In this document: positions 63,401 to 64,000 of the stretch, piece by piece
Layout of the letters: every line of letters begins with the position of its first letter
Numbering within the stretch: position 1 is the stretch's first letter
Source of the DNA: Tetrahymena elliotti 4EA
Lineage: Eukaryota; Ciliophora; Oligohymenophorea; Hymenostomatida; Tetrahymenidae
Assembly (NCBI GenBank): GCA_000231825.2
Contig: JH720368.1
Location: 124,001 to 188,000, forward strand
DNA: 64,000 bases
Direction of reading: 5' to 3'
Notes under the pieces: model-generated
Told to the model about the DNA's origin: nothing
The model's database searches: none
The model's input: the letters and a program-made list of their open reading frames with translations, nothing else
Position numbers and translations under genes: made by a program

Positions 63401-64000
63401 TCTCAAAAATATTCACCATAATATTATTTTCAATTTAGAAGAAAAATAATGAAATAAGAATTTTATTACTTTATAATTTACAATAGCCAGCAAATAGTAT
63501 TTTTAGAAATAATTTAAAGTAAATAAACAGAGAACTTATTTACTAAAAAAACCAAATATTTTTTTATTCTGAATTTTAAGTACAAGAAAAATTCAAAAAC
63601 TTTTTCAAAACAAAGTAAAAAATTAGTTTTTAATTTTAAAAAAAGGTGAAGAATAGATATAATTTTTATTTACCTTCAAACAATGGGTATTTCAATGTGT
63701 TTATCAGAAAAGTAAAAAGTGAAAATGTTTAAATTTAAAATGCTCAAAGTTAATACTTGGGAGTCTATGATAGAAGTAAAAGTATTTACTTAATTGATTA
63801 TAATTTCTAGAGAAAACATATAGATGATATACCTATAGAGCTAAGTTAAGAGATCTCTTTTAAGAATTCTTCTAATTCTATAATGATAAATAAAAGTAGT
63901 CTAGTTAATCAAGCTAAGGTTGGTCTGCAGTCTTTAGAGTATTTAGATAAAGATTGCTATTAGACTTAATATTTTTTGTAAAATTCTAGCATGTAATCTG
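54449..64000 (+). CDS. Giant Q/N/S-rich protein with TPR-like N-terminus (3' end beyond window)
   Basis: About 2,980 residues are visible in seven exons and the gene runs off the window. Introns: 55180-55282, 56579-56877, 61571-61624, 61742-61793, 62450-62502 and 63383-63438; phases agree at every join. The first 240 residues are helical and TPR-like (YFYLQKADEYVEKRKK, CGMIYEFFNQDYDIVVNS, YENAELWARSTLTFIEQ). Residues about 250 to 2250 are a huge low-complexity region rich in Gln, Asn, Ser, Pro and Lys. The C-terminal part seems folded: DYLKYPQWVVSTQRS, TIWPIVLCALFDYLKKNY, HLIPFGIDAKSASLIQIML, WWENTLGRIKNI, FLKFLSRQYENQFYFGWI. I do not recognise it. Exon 1 could instead be its own gene ending at a TGA near 55270, but the splice at 55180 joins frames cleanly. 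An in-frame 36-nt GT...AG segment at 58613-58648 is treated as coding. Confidence 0.65.
56681..56720 (+). repeat. Intronic hairpin 1
   Basis: Within the 299-nt intron of the giant gene. TTTGGG (56681-56686) pairs with CCCAAA (56715-56720), and TAATATT (56687-56693) with AATATTA (56705-56711), leaving a three-base bulge and an 11-base loop. The G/C content of the outer stem is unusual for an intron here. Confidence 0.6.
56767..56815 (+). repeat. Intronic hairpin 2
   Basis: AGTGGTA (56767-56773) pairs with TACCACT (56809-56815), and AGGTT (56783-56787) with AACCT (56801-56805), 47 bp after hairpin 1 in the same intron. It could be part of a structured RNA. I do not see H/ACA or C/D box signatures. 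Confidence 0.6.

Overview
This window looks like macronuclear DNA of an oligohymenophorean ciliate, most like Tetrahymena. It is very AT-rich. Long protein-like reading frames appear only when TAA and TAG are read as glutamine and TGA is the sole stop, so the standard code shows only fragments. Genes are split by short AT-rich GT...AG introns, mostly 47 to 90 nt with some of 100 to 330 nt and one of 778 nt. That is longer than the 20 to 30 nt typical of Paramecium. All gene models below were spliced by hand under this code; in each, exon phases were checked to close on a single TGA. No operons, CRISPR arrays, rRNA genes, telomeres or insertion sequences were seen.

Layout. Positions 1-7.1 kb (minus strand): three tandem paralogues (the first cut by the window edge) with variable Q/N-rich N-termini and a shared C-terminal domain of about 130 residues that I cannot assign. 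7.1-9.9 kb (minus): two tandem HP1-like chromodomain genes, with a decayed copy of the last exon of the second lying just past its stop. 10.3-12.1 kb (minus): a secreted Cys-rich protein with a Thr/Pro linker and a beta/gamma-crystallin-like end, of the kind packed in mucocysts. 13.7-15.2 kb (plus): a seven-helix receptor fused to an RGS-like domain. 16.0-17.0 kb (minus): a LisH/FOP-like protein. 17.8-24.0 kb (plus): a large protein with an axonemal dynein light chain-like domain and EF-hand-like segments. 24.6-29.4 kb (plus): a cyclic-nucleotide-type K+ channel with a zinc knuckle. 29.9 kb: tRNA-Leu(UAA), preceded by a degenerate repeat of about 135 bp. 30.3-31.9 kb (minus): a C2 plus SHIPPO-type protein. 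33.0-38.8 kb (plus): three tandem flavin-containing monooxygenase (FMO) genes. 39.4-43.5 kb (plus): a large protein of unknown function. 44.0-48.8 kb (minus): a hybrid histidine kinase. 50.7-52.9 kb (minus): a Ser/Thr kinase, possibly ULK-like. 54.4-64.0 kb (plus): a giant Q/N/S-rich protein that runs off the window.

There is no single operon-like pathway. The recurring themes are local tandem duplication (unknown family x3, HP1-like x2, FMO x3), signalling (7TM-RGS, hybrid kinase, channel, Ser/Thr kinase) and cilium or cortex proteins (dynein-light-like, SHIPPO, LisH/FOP). The most novel-looking signals are the unassigned triplet family with a shared upstream motif, the decayed chromo-type exon, the channel with an arginine-free S4 joined to a zinc knuckle, and two stacked hairpins inside an intron of the giant gene.
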